NCBI GenBank assembly: GCA_958346135.1
Contig: CATVQN010000082.1
Location: forward strand, 1-5,922
DNA from: an uncultured Eubacteriales bacterium
GTDB taxonomy: Bacteria > Bacillota > Clostridia > Monoglobales > Monoglobaceae
Direction: 5' to 3'
DNA: 5,922 nucleotides
In this document: positions 5,884 through 5,922 of the stretch, one piece after another
Layout of the letters: every line of letters begins with the position of its first letter
Numbering within the stretch: the first letter of the stretch is position 1
The notes under the pieces: generated by a model
Told to the model about the DNA's origin: nothing
Seen by the model: only the letters and a program-made list of their open reading frames with translations
The model's database searches: none
Position numbers and translations under genes: made by a program

Positions 5884-5922
5884 TCACTGCTCCTTTTCCG
5901 CCATCGCCCGAATCTCTCGCAG
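5884..5922 (-). CDS. C-terminal end of an upstream gene, possibly larC (partial)
   Basis: Only the last 12 codons and TGA stop (5886-5884) are inside the window, reading LREIRAMAEKEQ. The stop is one base before the larE ATG, and the larE ribosome binding site (AAGGAG) lies within its last codons, so the two genes look translationally coupled. LarC proteins often end in a short helix with a similar xLREVxxxA pattern, and larC commonly precedes larE, so larC is the favoured identity. Twelve residues are too few to prove it, and larB or an unrelated gene remain possible. Confidence 0.45.
   Translation of the reverse strand: MREIRAMAEKEQ

Noticed and set aside
1..5922. Mobile elements, CRISPR arrays, tRNA or rRNA genes, riboswitches
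   Set aside because: No transposase or integrase frame, no regularly spaced repeats and no tRNA-like fold were noticed. Non-coding gaps are all under 200 bases and are accounted for by promoters, terminators and the inverted repeat.

Overview
The window looks like chromosomal DNA from a low-to-mid GC member of the Bacillota, most likely class Clostridia and probably a gut or other anaerobic carbohydrate user. The reasons are strong AGGAGG-type ribosome binding sites, consensus-like housekeeping promoters (TTGACA/TATATT), short intrinsic terminators, and the families present: an AraC regulator paired with a large GH106-like glycosidase, a YgzD-type small XRE regulator paired with a small membrane protein, and LarE. 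This is inference from sequence reading; species cannot be named.

Layout. Positions 35-72 hold a bidirectional intrinsic terminator. Positions 76-930 (minus) encode an AraC-family regulator with an N-terminal cupin-like sensor domain. It is divergent from a 1025-residue cytoplasmic glycoside hydrolase at 1081-4158 (plus), which ends in a clear intrinsic terminator (4204-4238). Each of the two genes appears to be its own transcript. They share a 150-bp divergent control region with recognisable promoters and short dyad symmetries, so together they look like a self-contained regulator-enzyme unit for one sugar, with no transporter in view.

Positions 4326-4936 (minus) are a compact two-gene operon: a roughly 67-70 residue XRE regulator whose stop overlaps (ATGA) the start of a 133-residue four-helix membrane protein. 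Upstream of it lie a near-perfect sigma-70-type promoter, a perfect 16-bp palindrome at the expected transcription start, and a 55-bp near-perfect inverted repeat that contains the promoter. The regulator has no well-placed standard start codon: its Shine-Dalgarno sequence fits an ATT (or CTG) start best.

Positions 5070-5882 (minus) encode LarE, the sulfur-transferring enzyme of nickel-pincer nucleotide cofactor synthesis (the lactate racemase cofactor). It carries a three-cysteine pattern suggestive of the iron-sulfur-dependent subtype. The last 12 codons of another minus-strand gene, plausibly larC, end one base before its start, which suggests a lar operon continuing beyond the right edge.

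No RNA genes, insertion sequences, CRISPR arrays or phage genes were seen. The window is mostly ordinary. The most interesting items are the control region and start codon of the small XRE/membrane operon, the uncharacterised GH106-like enzyme, and the cysteine pattern of LarE.
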